The translations under genes and the position numbers were made by a program. A stretch of 5,201 nt of DNA from Candidatus Latescibacterota bacterium (GTDB lineage: Bacteria; Latescibacterota; UBA2968; UBA8231), in the NCBI GenBank assembly GCA_022827165.1, contig JAJDTN010000345.1:1-5201 (forward strand), given 5' to 3'. How positions within the stretch are numbered: the stretch's first letter is position 1; every line of letters begins with the position of its first letter. The notes below the pieces were generated by a model. That model was not told the DNA's origin, made no database searches, and saw only the letters and a list, made by a program, of their open reading frames with translations. Positions 1 to 5,201 of this stretch are shown here, piece by piece.

Positions 1-2
1 TC

Positions 3-206
3 CTGTCGAAGCGCGACTCCTTCGCCTTCGTGCACTTCGTCCTCGCCCTCCTCGGCGCCTTCGACCTGATCTACCTGTTCACGGTGGGAGGCCTGCACGT
101 GGTCGCCCTCGGAGTGCTGCTGTCGCAGGGCAAGATGCTCGCCGCCCACCAGCGCCGCTCCGGGGCGGCGGCGGAGGGCCCTCCGCCCGAGGTCGGCGGA
201 CGGTGA
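3..206 (+). CDS. C-terminal fragment of a small integral membrane protein, possibly CDP-alcohol phosphatidyltransferase
   Basis: Only the last 67 codons are present; the start lies left of the window. The fragment opens with LSKRDSFAFVHF, continues through two hydrophobic stretches (about residues 8-27 and 29-42 of the fragment, separated by a short turn at TVGGLH), and ends in a polar tail rich in Ala, Gly, Pro and Arg. A K-R-D motif just before a final pair of transmembrane helices is reminiscent of the C-terminus of CDP-alcohol phosphatidyltransferases, which join a CDP-activated lipid or alcohol to a polar head group in the inner membrane. The catalytic D-G-x2-A-R motif of that family would lie upstream and cannot be seen, so the assignment rests on weak similarity and on the lipid-related neighbours. 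Its stop codon overlaps the start of the next gene by four bases (GTGA). It could equally be an unrelated small membrane protein. Confidence 0.55.
   Translation: MSKRDSFAFVHFVLALLGAFDLIYLFTVGGLHVVALGVLLSQGKMLAAHQRRSGAAAEGPPPEVGGR
189..193 (+). promoter_or_regulatory. Ribosome binding site for the GTG start at 203
   Basis: GAGGT lies nine bases before the GTG at 203, inside the tail of the upstream gene. It supports the non-ATG start, for which no alternative start codon exists further upstream in the same frame within the window. Confidence 0.45.
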
Positions 207-1264
207 GGGTCATCCGCTTCCTCCTGCCGGGCCTGGGGCTGCTGCTGCTCGGCGGCCTGGTCGGCGCCCTCGGGGTGGACGAGATCCTCCACAACCTGGC
301 GGTCATGCGCTGGGCCTTCCTCCACGTCGTCCTCCTGGCCCTCGCGTGGCACGTGACCAACTCGCTGGCCTGGAGCTGCGCCTTCCCGGCCGACGGCTTT
401 CGCCCGCGCCTGTCCCTCCTGTTCAGGTGCAAGCTCGCCGGCGAGGCCGTCAACCAGCTGACGCCTCTGGCCAACCTCGGGGGCGAGCCTCTCAAGGCCT
501 TCCTGCTCCGCCGCCAGTCGCCGGTCTCGCGCGGACTGGCCTCGGTGGTGGTCAACAAGGCGGCCCAGGTCTTCACCGGGCTGCTGTTCACGGCCGCGGG
601 GCTGGGCCTGGTGACCTACCACTGGGAGGTGCCCCTGGCGGTGCCCATGCCGGTGCGCGCCGGTCTGACCCTCCTCCTCCTGGCCGCCGGCCTGCTGACC
701 TGGTCGGCGTACCGCAGCCACGGGCGCATGTTCTCCGCGCTCCTCGTCCTCGCCCGCCGCTGCGGCCTCGGCCTGGAGAGGATCGAACGCCTGCGGGCCC
801 GGGCCGCGGACATCGACCACCACATCTCCCGCTTCTTCCGGCAGCAGAAGGGGCGCTTCGGCCTGGTCCTGCTGTTCCACGCCTGCGGCTGGCTCCTGGG
901 CGCCTGCGAGACTTTCGTGATCCTCCGGGCCCTCGGCGCCGGCATCGACTTCGAGATCGCCTTCCTCATCGCCTCGCTGACGGTGGTGATCAACGGCCTG
1001 TTCTTCTTCATGCCGTCCAACATCGGCGTCCTCGAAGGGGGGCAGGTCTTCCTGTTCCTCACTCTCGGACTGGACCCGGCCGCGGGCCTGTCCCTCGGCA
1101 TCGTCAAGCGCATGCGCAAGCTCCTGTGGATCTCCGTGGGCTGGTTGTTCCTCACCCACCTGAGCCGGTCCATGGGCCGCGGCGCGGCTCCGGTGGCCGG
1201 TCCGGTGCCCGCCGCGGCCGCTCCGGGCGCGGAGCGGGCCCTGCGTCAGGGCGCGATCCCATGA
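203..1264 (+). CDS. Lysylphosphatidylglycerol synthase TM-domain / HpnL-like flippase family membrane protein
   Basis: A 353-residue polytopic inner-membrane protein of the family that includes the transmembrane half of MprF (LPG synthase) and HpnL (UPF0104-type). Hydrophobic segments are seen at about residues 4-24, 37-58, 113-138, 151-168, 218-243, 250-270, 278-300 and 307-320. Family hallmarks are the polar motif EAVNQLTPLANLGGEPLKAF (81-100) and the late motif MPSNIGVLEGG (270-280), which matches the usual P-x-N-[IL]-G-x-x-E-G-G signature. A soluble aminoacyltransferase domain, as in full-length MprF, is absent, so a transport or flipping role for a lipid or polyprenyl-linked substrate is more likely than lipid aminoacylation; this is inference. 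The C-terminus (about 325-353) is an Ala/Pro-rich, poorly conserved-looking tail. The GTG start overlaps the upstream stop (GTGA), and its own stop overlaps the TolC-family start (ATGA). The family call is firm; the substrate is not known. Confidence 0.9.
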   Translation: MRVIRFLLPGLGLLLLGGLVGALGVDEILHNLAVMRWAFLHVVLLALAWHVTNSLAWSCAFPADGFRPRLSLLFRCKLAGEAVNQLTPLANLGGEPLKAFLLRRQSPVSRGLASVVVNKAAQVFTGLLFTAAGLGLVTYHWEVPLAVPMPVRAGLTLLLLAAGLLTWSAYRSHGRMFSALLVLARRCGLGLERIERLRARAADIDHHISRFFRQQKGRFGLVLLFHACGWLLGACETFVILRALGAGIDFEIAFLIASLTVVINGLFFFMPSNIGVLEGGQVFLFLTLGLDPAAGLSLGIVKRMRKLLWISVGWLFLTHLSRSMGRGAAPVAGPVPAAAAPGAERALRQGAIP

Positions 1265-2628
1265 GCATCCGGCCGCTCCTCTGTCTTGCCGCCCTGGGCG
1301 CCCTCCTCCACGCACGGCCGGACCCCGTGCGGGCCGCGGCCCCGGAAGGGGGCCCCGTGTATGGTCTCGACCAGTTGGTGGCCATGGCCCGCGAGGGCAG
1401 CCCGGATGTGGCCGCGGCGCGCTGGAACCTGCACGACGCCCGCGCGCAGCTGCGCCAGGCCCGCGCCGCCCGCTTCCTGCCGCGGCTCCGCCTCGAGGGC
1501 TTCGGCGGCCTCGTCCCCGACGCCCGGGGCGATGTCTTCCATCCGCCGCGGGACACCTCCGGCGTGCGCCCTCTCGGTCCCTTCGTGCGCACCGAGCTCG
1601 AGTTCACCCAGCCCCTGTACACCTTCGGGCAGCTCTCCAGCCTGCGGACCGCCGCCGAGCACGGCTTGGAGGTCGAACGGGCCGCCCTCGAGGAGACCCG
1701 CCAGGGCCTCGTCCTCGAGGTCAAGGAGCTCTACTGGGGGATGCTCCTGGCCCGCGACCTGGCGGCCCTCGCCCGGCGCCTGCGCCAGGAGCTGGAGGAC
1801 CGCGAGTCGGAGGTCGACCCCGACGACCCCGACCTCCCCCTGGGGGTGCCCTACCGCCTGCAGCTGGCCCTGCTGGAGCTCCGCGACCGCGAGGCCGAGC
1901 TGGAGGACCAGCTGCGCCTGGCGCGTTCGGCCCTGGCGTGGAAGGCGGGCCTCCCGGAGGACGAGCCCTTCGAGCTGGCCGAGACCCGGCTCGAGCCGGT
2001 GGGCGCCGAGGTCCCTCTCCTGGACGAGTTGCTGGGGCGGGCGCGGAGAGAGCGCCCGGACTGGCGCCGCCTGCGCGCCGGAGTGGCCGCCCGCCGGGCC
2101 CAGGAGCAGGCCGCGCGCAGCGCCGGGTACCCCCAGCTGTTCCTCGCCGGGGGACTGCGCTACGCCGCGGCCCCGGGGCGGACGGATCAGCGGAACCCTT
2201 TCGTCAAGGACGAGTTCAACCTCTTCAGCGGGGCCGTCGTGCTGGGCCTGCGCCAGTCCTTCGAGATCGGCCTCATCGGCGCCGAGGTCGACCGGGCCCG
2301 GGCCCGGCGCATGCAACTGGAGGCCCGGGAGCGCAGCGCCGCCCAGGGCATCCGCCTCGAGATCGACCAGGCCCTGAAGGAGTTCGAGGGGGCCCGGAGG
2401 GAGCTGGACTCGGCCCGGCGGGGCCGTGACCTGACGCGGGAGTGGCTGCGGATCGCGCGCGACGAGTACGACCTGGACCCGGCCCGGATCAAGGACCTGG
2501 TGAGCGCCTTCGAGGGCTTCGCCGACGCCGAGCAGACCTACCACGAAGCCGTGTACGAGCACAACGTGAGGCTCGCCGGCCTCGAGCGCGTCGTCGGCGC
2601 CGCCCTCGGCCCGGGGAGCCCGGAATGA
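1261..2628 (+). CDS. TolC/OEP-family outer-membrane efflux protein
   Basis: A 455-residue protein, of normal length for the outer-membrane efflux protein family, whose trimers form a beta-barrel in the outer membrane with a long alpha-helical periplasmic tunnel. Residues 1 to about 27 form a Sec signal peptide with likely cleavage near VRA-AA; Cys8 does not sit in a proper lipobox, so a lipoprotein is unlikely. Two OEP repeats are visible: about 35-225 and 255-450, each a long charged helical region around a beta hairpin. The first hairpin carries the characteristic FTQPLYTFGQ (115-124), the second AGYPQLFLAGGLRYA (288-302) and VVLGLRQSFEIG (326-337), followed by the long helix from about 340. 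TolC proteins provide the exit duct for RND, ABC or MFS pumps; here the RND/MMPL gene downstream is the obvious partner, though no periplasmic adaptor gene is in view. It overlaps both neighbours by ATGA. The ATG at 1261 is chosen because it begins the signal peptide; the open frame extends far upstream only because of the high GC content. Confidence 0.93.
   Translation: MSIRPLLCLAALGALLHARPDPVRAAAPEGGPVYGLDQLVAMAREGSPDVAAARWNLHDARAQLRQARAARFLPRLRLEGFGGLVPDARGDVFHPPRDTSGVRPLGPFVRTELEFTQPLYTFGQLSSLRTAAEHGLEVERAALEETRQGLVLEVKELYWGMLLARDLAALARRLRQELEDRESEVDPDDPDLPLGVPYRLQLALLELRDREAELEDQLRLARSALAWKAGLPEDEPFELAETRLEPVGAEVPLLDELLGRARRERPDWRRLRAGVAARRAQEQAARSAGYPQLFLAGGLRYAAAPGRTDQRNPFVKDEFNLFSGAVVLGLRQSFEIGLIGAEVDRARARRMQLEARERSAAQGIRLEIDQALKEFEGARRELDSARRGRDLTREWLRIARDEYDLDPARIKDLVSAFEGFADAEQTYHEAVYEHNVRLAGLERVVGAALGPGSPE
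2613..2618 (+). promoter_or_regulatory. Ribosome binding site for the ATG at 2625
   Basis: GGGGAG sits six bases before the ATG, inside the last codons of the TolC-family gene. It supports the start at 2625, which also gives a clean signal peptide. Confidence 0.5.
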
Positions 2629-3896
2629 GGCTCCGGGGCCTCGCCTCGGGCCTGGTCTGGCTGGCCGCCACCGGCGCCGCCGGCGCCGCGGGGGAGGCCT
2701 GGCTGGCGGCCGAGGTGGAACGGCTGAACCTGGAGGGCCGCAGGGCTCCCGAGGCGGCGGCGGCGGCCTTCGTCGACCGCGCCGTGGACCTTCCCGGCTT
2801 CGCCGAGCTCTGCTTCGGCGACTACCTGGAGGACAGCCTCGCCGAGCTCGAGGGTCACATGACCCGCTCCGACTTCCGGGACTACGTCGAAGCCCACCGC
2901 GGGCGGCTGCTGGAGTCGCTGCGGCAGCGGCTCGTCGACGACCTGGGACCCCGCCTCGCCGCCGGGTTGCCGGCCCTGGAGGCGGTCTCCTCCGAGTTCG
3001 ACGGAGACACCGGCCGCGCCGAGATCACCGTCCCCGGAGGGGGGCCGCTCCGCTGCCACCTGCGGCGCACGGAGGACGGCTGGCGCCTGCGCGACCTGCG
3101 CCTCCAGGACCGCCGCCTGAGCCGCATCTACCGGCGGCGGTTCGAGGACGTCCTCGACCGCCGCGACTCCCCCGCCGTCCTCGAGGCCCGGCTCGCCGGC
3201 CGCGAGTACGTCGTCCTCGAGGACTTCTCCTTCTCCGAGCCGGGCGGCCTGCCCATGGGCTGGGGCTGGCGGGACCGGGACGACGACGCGGAGAAGCCCT
3301 ACCGGGTGCGCCGGCACGGCCGCGACGCCTTCGTCGAGGCCCGGGTGTCGGATTCGTCGATCCTGATCCTGAGCCTGGCCCAGTGGAACCCGCGCCGGTA
3401 TCCGATCCTGACCTGGTGCTGGCGGGCGGACCGGTTGCCGGAAGGCGGGGACGAGCGCTTCGGGGCCACCAACGACAGCGCCGCGGGTTTGTACGTGTTC
3501 TACTCGCTGACCTGGCTGGGCGCGCCCCGGCACGTCAAGTACGTGTGGAGCACGACCCTGCCCCTCGACACGGTGGGGCGCCGGAACCGCATCTTCCGCC
3601 CCTGGTACATCGTCGCCGAGAGCGGCGCCGCGAACCTGGGGCGATGGACCTTCGAGACCGCCGACCTCGAGCGCGACTACGGCCGCACCTACGGGGGCGA
3701 CCCGAAGGACCGGACCGTGGGGCTCGGCCTGCTGACCGACGCCAACAACACCGGGACCCGGGCCGAGGCCCGTTACGGGGAGCTGCGCGCCTGGACCCGC
3801 CAGGCCTGGGAGCAGGGCCGCGTCGTCGACCACTGCGGCGGCCTCCGGGGCCCCCCCGTCCTCACCGGCTCCACCTCACGGGAGGTCACGCCGTGA
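2625..3896 (+). CDS. Secreted two-domain protein: divergent MlaC-like domain followed by DUF3047
   Basis: A 423-residue protein. Residues 1-23 (MRLRGLASGLVWLAATGAAG and on) are a probable Sec signal peptide, placing it in the periplasm or beyond. The C-terminal domain, about 195-388, is DUF3047: TWCWRADRLPEGGDE (263-277), a DSAAGLYVFY block (284-293), HVKYVWS (303-309), ESGAANLGRW (332-341), RDYGRTYGG (350-358) and LLTDANNTGTRAEARYGEL (369-387) follow the family order. DUF3047 has no established function that I know of. Residues about 27-178 resemble MlaC/Ttg2 lipid-binding proteins: DLPGFAELCFGDYLE (55-69) corresponds to DFRELARLSLGDHWR in the next gene, and GWRLRDLRLQDRRLSRIYRR (152-171) to its GWRIYDLAVDGAGTAEANRR. 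The N-terminal call is my own alignment by eye and is less certain. After about residue 390 comes a 33-residue tail without family resemblance. It overlaps the genes on both sides by four bases. A role in binding or handling the exported lipid is inferred. Confidence 0.85.
   Translation: MRLRGLASGLVWLAATGAAGAAGEAWLAAEVERLNLEGRRAPEAAAAAFVDRAVDLPGFAELCFGDYLEDSLAELEGHMTRSDFRDYVEAHRGRLLESLRQRLVDDLGPRLAAGLPALEAVSSEFDGDTGRAEITVPGGGPLRCHLRRTEDGWRLRDLRLQDRRLSRIYRRRFEDVLDRRDSPAVLEARLAGREYVVLEDFSFSEPGGLPMGWGWRDRDDDAEKPYRVRRHGRDAFVEARVSDSSILILSLAQWNPRRYPILTWCWRADRLPEGGDERFGATNDSAAGLYVFYSLTWLGAPRHVKYVWSTTLPLDTVGRRNRIFRPWYIVAESGAANLGRWTFETADLERDYGRTYGGDPKDRTVGLGLLTDANNTGTRAEARYGELRAWTRQAWEQGRVVDHCGGLRGPPVLTGSTSREVTP
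3881..3886 (+). promoter_or_regulatory. Strong Shine-Dalgarno (GGAGGT) for the GTG start at 3893
   Basis: A perfect GGAGGT lies six bases before the GTG at 3893, inside the final codons of the DUF3047 gene. It is the clearest ribosome binding site in the window and decides the start of the MlaC-like gene. Confidence 0.8.
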
Positions 3897-4507
3897 AGAC
3901 CGTCATCTGCCTGCTCATGGCGCTGGCGCCCCTCGCCCTGCTCGCCGAGACGCCGCCCGCCGGCACGGCCACCGACTTCCTGCGGAGCCACGACGCCCGC
4001 GTGCGGGAGGTCGTCCTCGCCGGCCCGGACACCTTGTCCGGCGAAGACCGGACCCGGGTGCAGGACCTGATCGCCGAGGCCTTCGACTTCCGCGAGCTGG
4101 CGCGGCTCTCCCTCGGGGACCACTGGCGGGAACGCACCGCCGAGGAGCGCGGCGAGTTCGTGGACATCTTCCGCCGCATCATCGAGAGGCAGAACTTCGA
4201 CCTCTTCGTGCGCTATCACCGGGAGGGACGCATCACCTACACCTCCGAGGAGGTCGACGAGGAGGGGCGGGCGGTGGTCCTCGGCGAGGTGCCGCTGAAG
4301 CAGGAGACCCGGCGGATCGCCTACTACCTGCACCGGCCATCGACGGGGGCCGGGGGAGGCTGGCGCATCTACGACCTCGCCGTGGACGGGGCCGGCACGG
4401 CCGAGGCCAACCGCCGCACCTACACCCGCTACATCGGCCGCCACTCGTACCCGGCCCTCCTCGACGCCCTGCGCCGCAAGCTGGACCGGCTCGAAGGGCG
4501 GGGCTGA
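3893..4507 (+). CDS. MlaC/Ttg2D/HpnM-like periplasmic phospholipid-binding protein
   Basis: A 204-residue protein, the usual size for the MlaC (toluene tolerance Ttg2/HpnM) family of soluble periplasmic carriers that hold lipid acyl chains while moving between inner and outer membrane. Residues 1 to about 18 form a signal peptide (KTVICLLMALAPLALLAE). Family features in order: the DFRELARLSLGDHWRERTAE motif (65-84, the usual [DN]F-x2-[LM]A-x2-xLG-x2-W-x3-[ST]), the amphipathic helix FVDIFRRIIER, the beta strands around ITYTSEEVDEEGRAVVLGEV (114-133), and GWRIYDLAVDGAGTAEANRR (156-175), where MlaC proteins have W-[KR]-[IV]-Y-D followed by the N-[YR]-R helix. The GTG start overlaps the DUF3047 stop (GTGA) and is preceded by an ideal ribosome binding site. 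With an RND-type gene next rather than an MlaFEDB ABC transporter, the arrangement matches hpnM-hpnN rather than mla. The lipid carried is unknown. Confidence 0.9.
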   Translation: MKTVICLLMALAPLALLAETPPAGTATDFLRSHDARVREVVLAGPDTLSGEDRTRVQDLIAEAFDFRELARLSLGDHWRERTAEERGEFVDIFRRIIERQNFDLFVRYHREGRITYTSEEVDEEGRAVVLGEVPLKQETRRIAYYLHRPSTGAGGGWRIYDLAVDGAGTAEANRRTYTRYIGRHSYPALLDALRRKLDRLEGRG

Positions 4508-4531
4508 AAGCCGGTGGTCAGCGGCGGGCGC
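4508..4531 (+). other. Short gap between the MlaC-like and RND genes
   Basis: This is the only real gap in the operon, 24 bases. It holds an in-frame GTG at 4514 that could be an alternative start of the RND gene, adding six residues (VVSGGR). There is no hairpin with a T-run, so no terminator, and no convincing promoter. The ATG at 4532 has only a weak purine run (GGCGGG) close in front of it. Confidence 0.6.
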
Positions 4532-5201
4532 ATGCGGATCAGCTACGAGCGCATCGTCCACTACGTCTTCCATCACCACCTGGGGATCATCCTCGTCTCC
4601 CTTGTGGTCTCCCTCCTCGCCGGCTCCCTGGCCGCCCGCCTGAAGATCAAGGCCGACTCGGCCGACCTGCTGCCGGACGACTACGTGAGCGTCCGCGAGC
4701 TGAACCGCATCAAGGAGCGCGTCGGCGGCGCCGCGCCGCTGATGGTGATCGTCACCGGCCACGACCTGGCGGCCTGCGTGGAGTTCATGCACGTCCTGGC
4801 CGACTCCCTCGAGGGCAGTCCGATGCTGAGCTCCATCGTGCGCGGGCGCATGGCCCAGGCCGACTTCCTGAGCCGCAACCGCCTGCTCTACATGGACCTG
4901 GACGACCTGCGGGAGCTGCAGGCGCGGGTGGAGGAGAAGGTCGAGCTGGAGAAGCTGCGGCGGTCCCCCCTGTACATCGGCCTGGAGGACGAGGAGGATC
5001 CCCTCGAGTTCGACGACCTGGAGGCCCGCTACGCCGGCGCCAGCGAGGGCTTTCACCGCGACTACTACCTGACCAAGGAGGGCAACGGCGTCATCCTGCG
5101 GGTCTACCCGGCGGGGGTGATCACCGACATGACCTTCAGCCGGCGCCTCCTGTCGGGCATCCGCTCGACGATCGACGCCATCGATCCCCAGCGCTTCCAC
5201 G
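4532..5201 (+). CDS. RND/MMPL-family transporter, HpnN-like, N-terminal part
   Basis: The first 223 residues of a longer protein that runs off the right edge without a stop. Residues 1-16 are a short cytoplasmic leader with basic and His residues (HYVFHHH), followed by one transmembrane helix at about 17-36 (LGIILVSLVVSLLAGSLAAR). Right after it comes KIKADSADLLPDDYVSVREL (38-57), the D-x-A-D-LLP pattern followed by a V-x-x-L-x-x-I helix that opens the first periplasmic loop of MMPL/HpnN-type RND exporters. The rest of the visible part is the large periplasmic domain, with a beta strand at PLMVIVTGHDL (69-79), an acidic helical region with LEDEEDPLEFDDLEARY (151-167) and a later strand VILRVYPAGVITDM. 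RND pumps of this class use the proton gradient; HpnN of Rhodopseudomonas palustris moves hopanoids to the outer membrane. Here the cargo is unknown. The start could also be the GTG at 4514. The remaining transmembrane helices and proton-relay residues lie outside the window. Confidence 0.88.
   Translation, partial: MRISYERIVHYVFHHHLGIILVSLVVSLLAGSLAARLKIKADSADLLPDDYVSVRELNRIKERVGGAAPLMVIVTGHDLAACVEFMHVLADSLEGSPMLSSIVRGRMAQADFLSRNRLLYMDLDDLRELQARVEEKVELEKLRRSPLYIGLEDEEDPLEFDDLEARYAGASEGFHRDYYLTKEGNGVILRVYPAGVITDMTFSRRLLSGIRSTIDAIDPQRFH

Noticed and set aside
346..1260. Long upstream extension of the TolC-family frame
   Set aside because: The extension is Arg/Pro/Gly-rich and overlaps the HpnL-like gene in another frame; the signal peptide starts at 1261.
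71..1315. Long open frame of about 414 codons on the minus strand
   Set aside because: It is antisense to the clear HpnL-like gene; its product is low-complexity (Gln, Glu, Gly, Ala, Arg, His) with no domain, as expected from the codon bias of a GC-rich coding strand.
1286..2377. Plus-strand frame of 363 codons inside the TolC gene
   Set aside because: Ser/Arg/Pro/Ala-rich out-of-frame translation without any domain.
1246..2562. Minus-strand open frame of 438 codons opposite the TolC gene
   Set aside because: Low-complexity Leu/Gly/Gln/Glu composition and no domain or signal; a shadow of the TolC-family gene.
2538..3833. Minus-strand open frame of 431 codons opposite the DUF3047 gene
   Set aside because: Mirrors the coding strand's codon bias; the plus-strand frame carries recognisable domains and a signal peptide.
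3383..3892. Upstream extension of the MlaC-like frame
   Set aside because: Overlaps the DUF3047 domain in another frame, is low in complexity, and the strong ribosome binding site and signal peptide place the start at 3893.
4480..4531. Possible terminator or promoter before the RND gene
   Set aside because: No stable hairpin followed by a T-run and no AT-rich promoter-like boxes; the gap is too short and is typical of an operon junction.
3773..5200. Minus-strand open frame of 475 codons opposite the MlaC-like and RND genes
   Set aside because: Spans two well-supported plus-strand genes and their junction and has a low-complexity product.

Overview
The window is a very GC-rich (roughly 70% G+C or more by eye), gene-dense stretch with all genes on the plus strand. 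It lies inside a single operon: neither the first nor the last gene is complete, and no promoter, terminator, RNA gene, mobile element or repeat array is visible. A TolC-type outer-membrane channel and MlaC-type periplasmic lipid-binding proteins point to a Gram-negative (diderm) bacterium. The sequence alone does not settle the phylum; deltaproteobacteria-like lineages or other high-GC diderm lineages would fit.

Layout, left to right: (1) the C-terminal end of a small membrane protein, tentatively a CDP-alcohol phosphatidyltransferase (3-206); (2) a polytopic inner-membrane protein of the lysylphosphatidylglycerol-synthase transmembrane / HpnL-like family, without the soluble aminoacyltransferase domain (203-1264); (3) a TolC/OEP-family outer-membrane protein (1261-2628); (4) a secreted protein with a DUF3047 domain and, before it, a divergent MlaC-like domain (2625-3896); (5) a stand-alone MlaC/Ttg2D/HpnM-like periplasmic protein (3893-4507); (6) the N-terminus of an RND/MMPL-type (HpnN-like) membrane transporter that runs off the right edge (from about 4532).

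The first five genes are joined by four successive 4-base GTGA/ATGA stop-start overlaps, which suggests translational coupling and matched production. The sixth starts within 24 bases of its neighbour.

Taken together the genes look like a lipid or lipid-like metabolite export module: a lipid head-group enzyme and a flippase-like protein in the inner membrane, an RND pump, one or two periplasmic lipid carriers and an outer-membrane channel. The arrangement resembles the hopanoid-associated hpnL/hpnM/hpnN set with a TolC protein and a DUF3047 protein added. The most interesting single item is gene 4, where a cryptic MlaC-like half appears fused to DUF3047 directly upstream of a canonical MlaC-like gene. 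The cargo is unknown; no hopanoid biosynthetic enzyme is in view.
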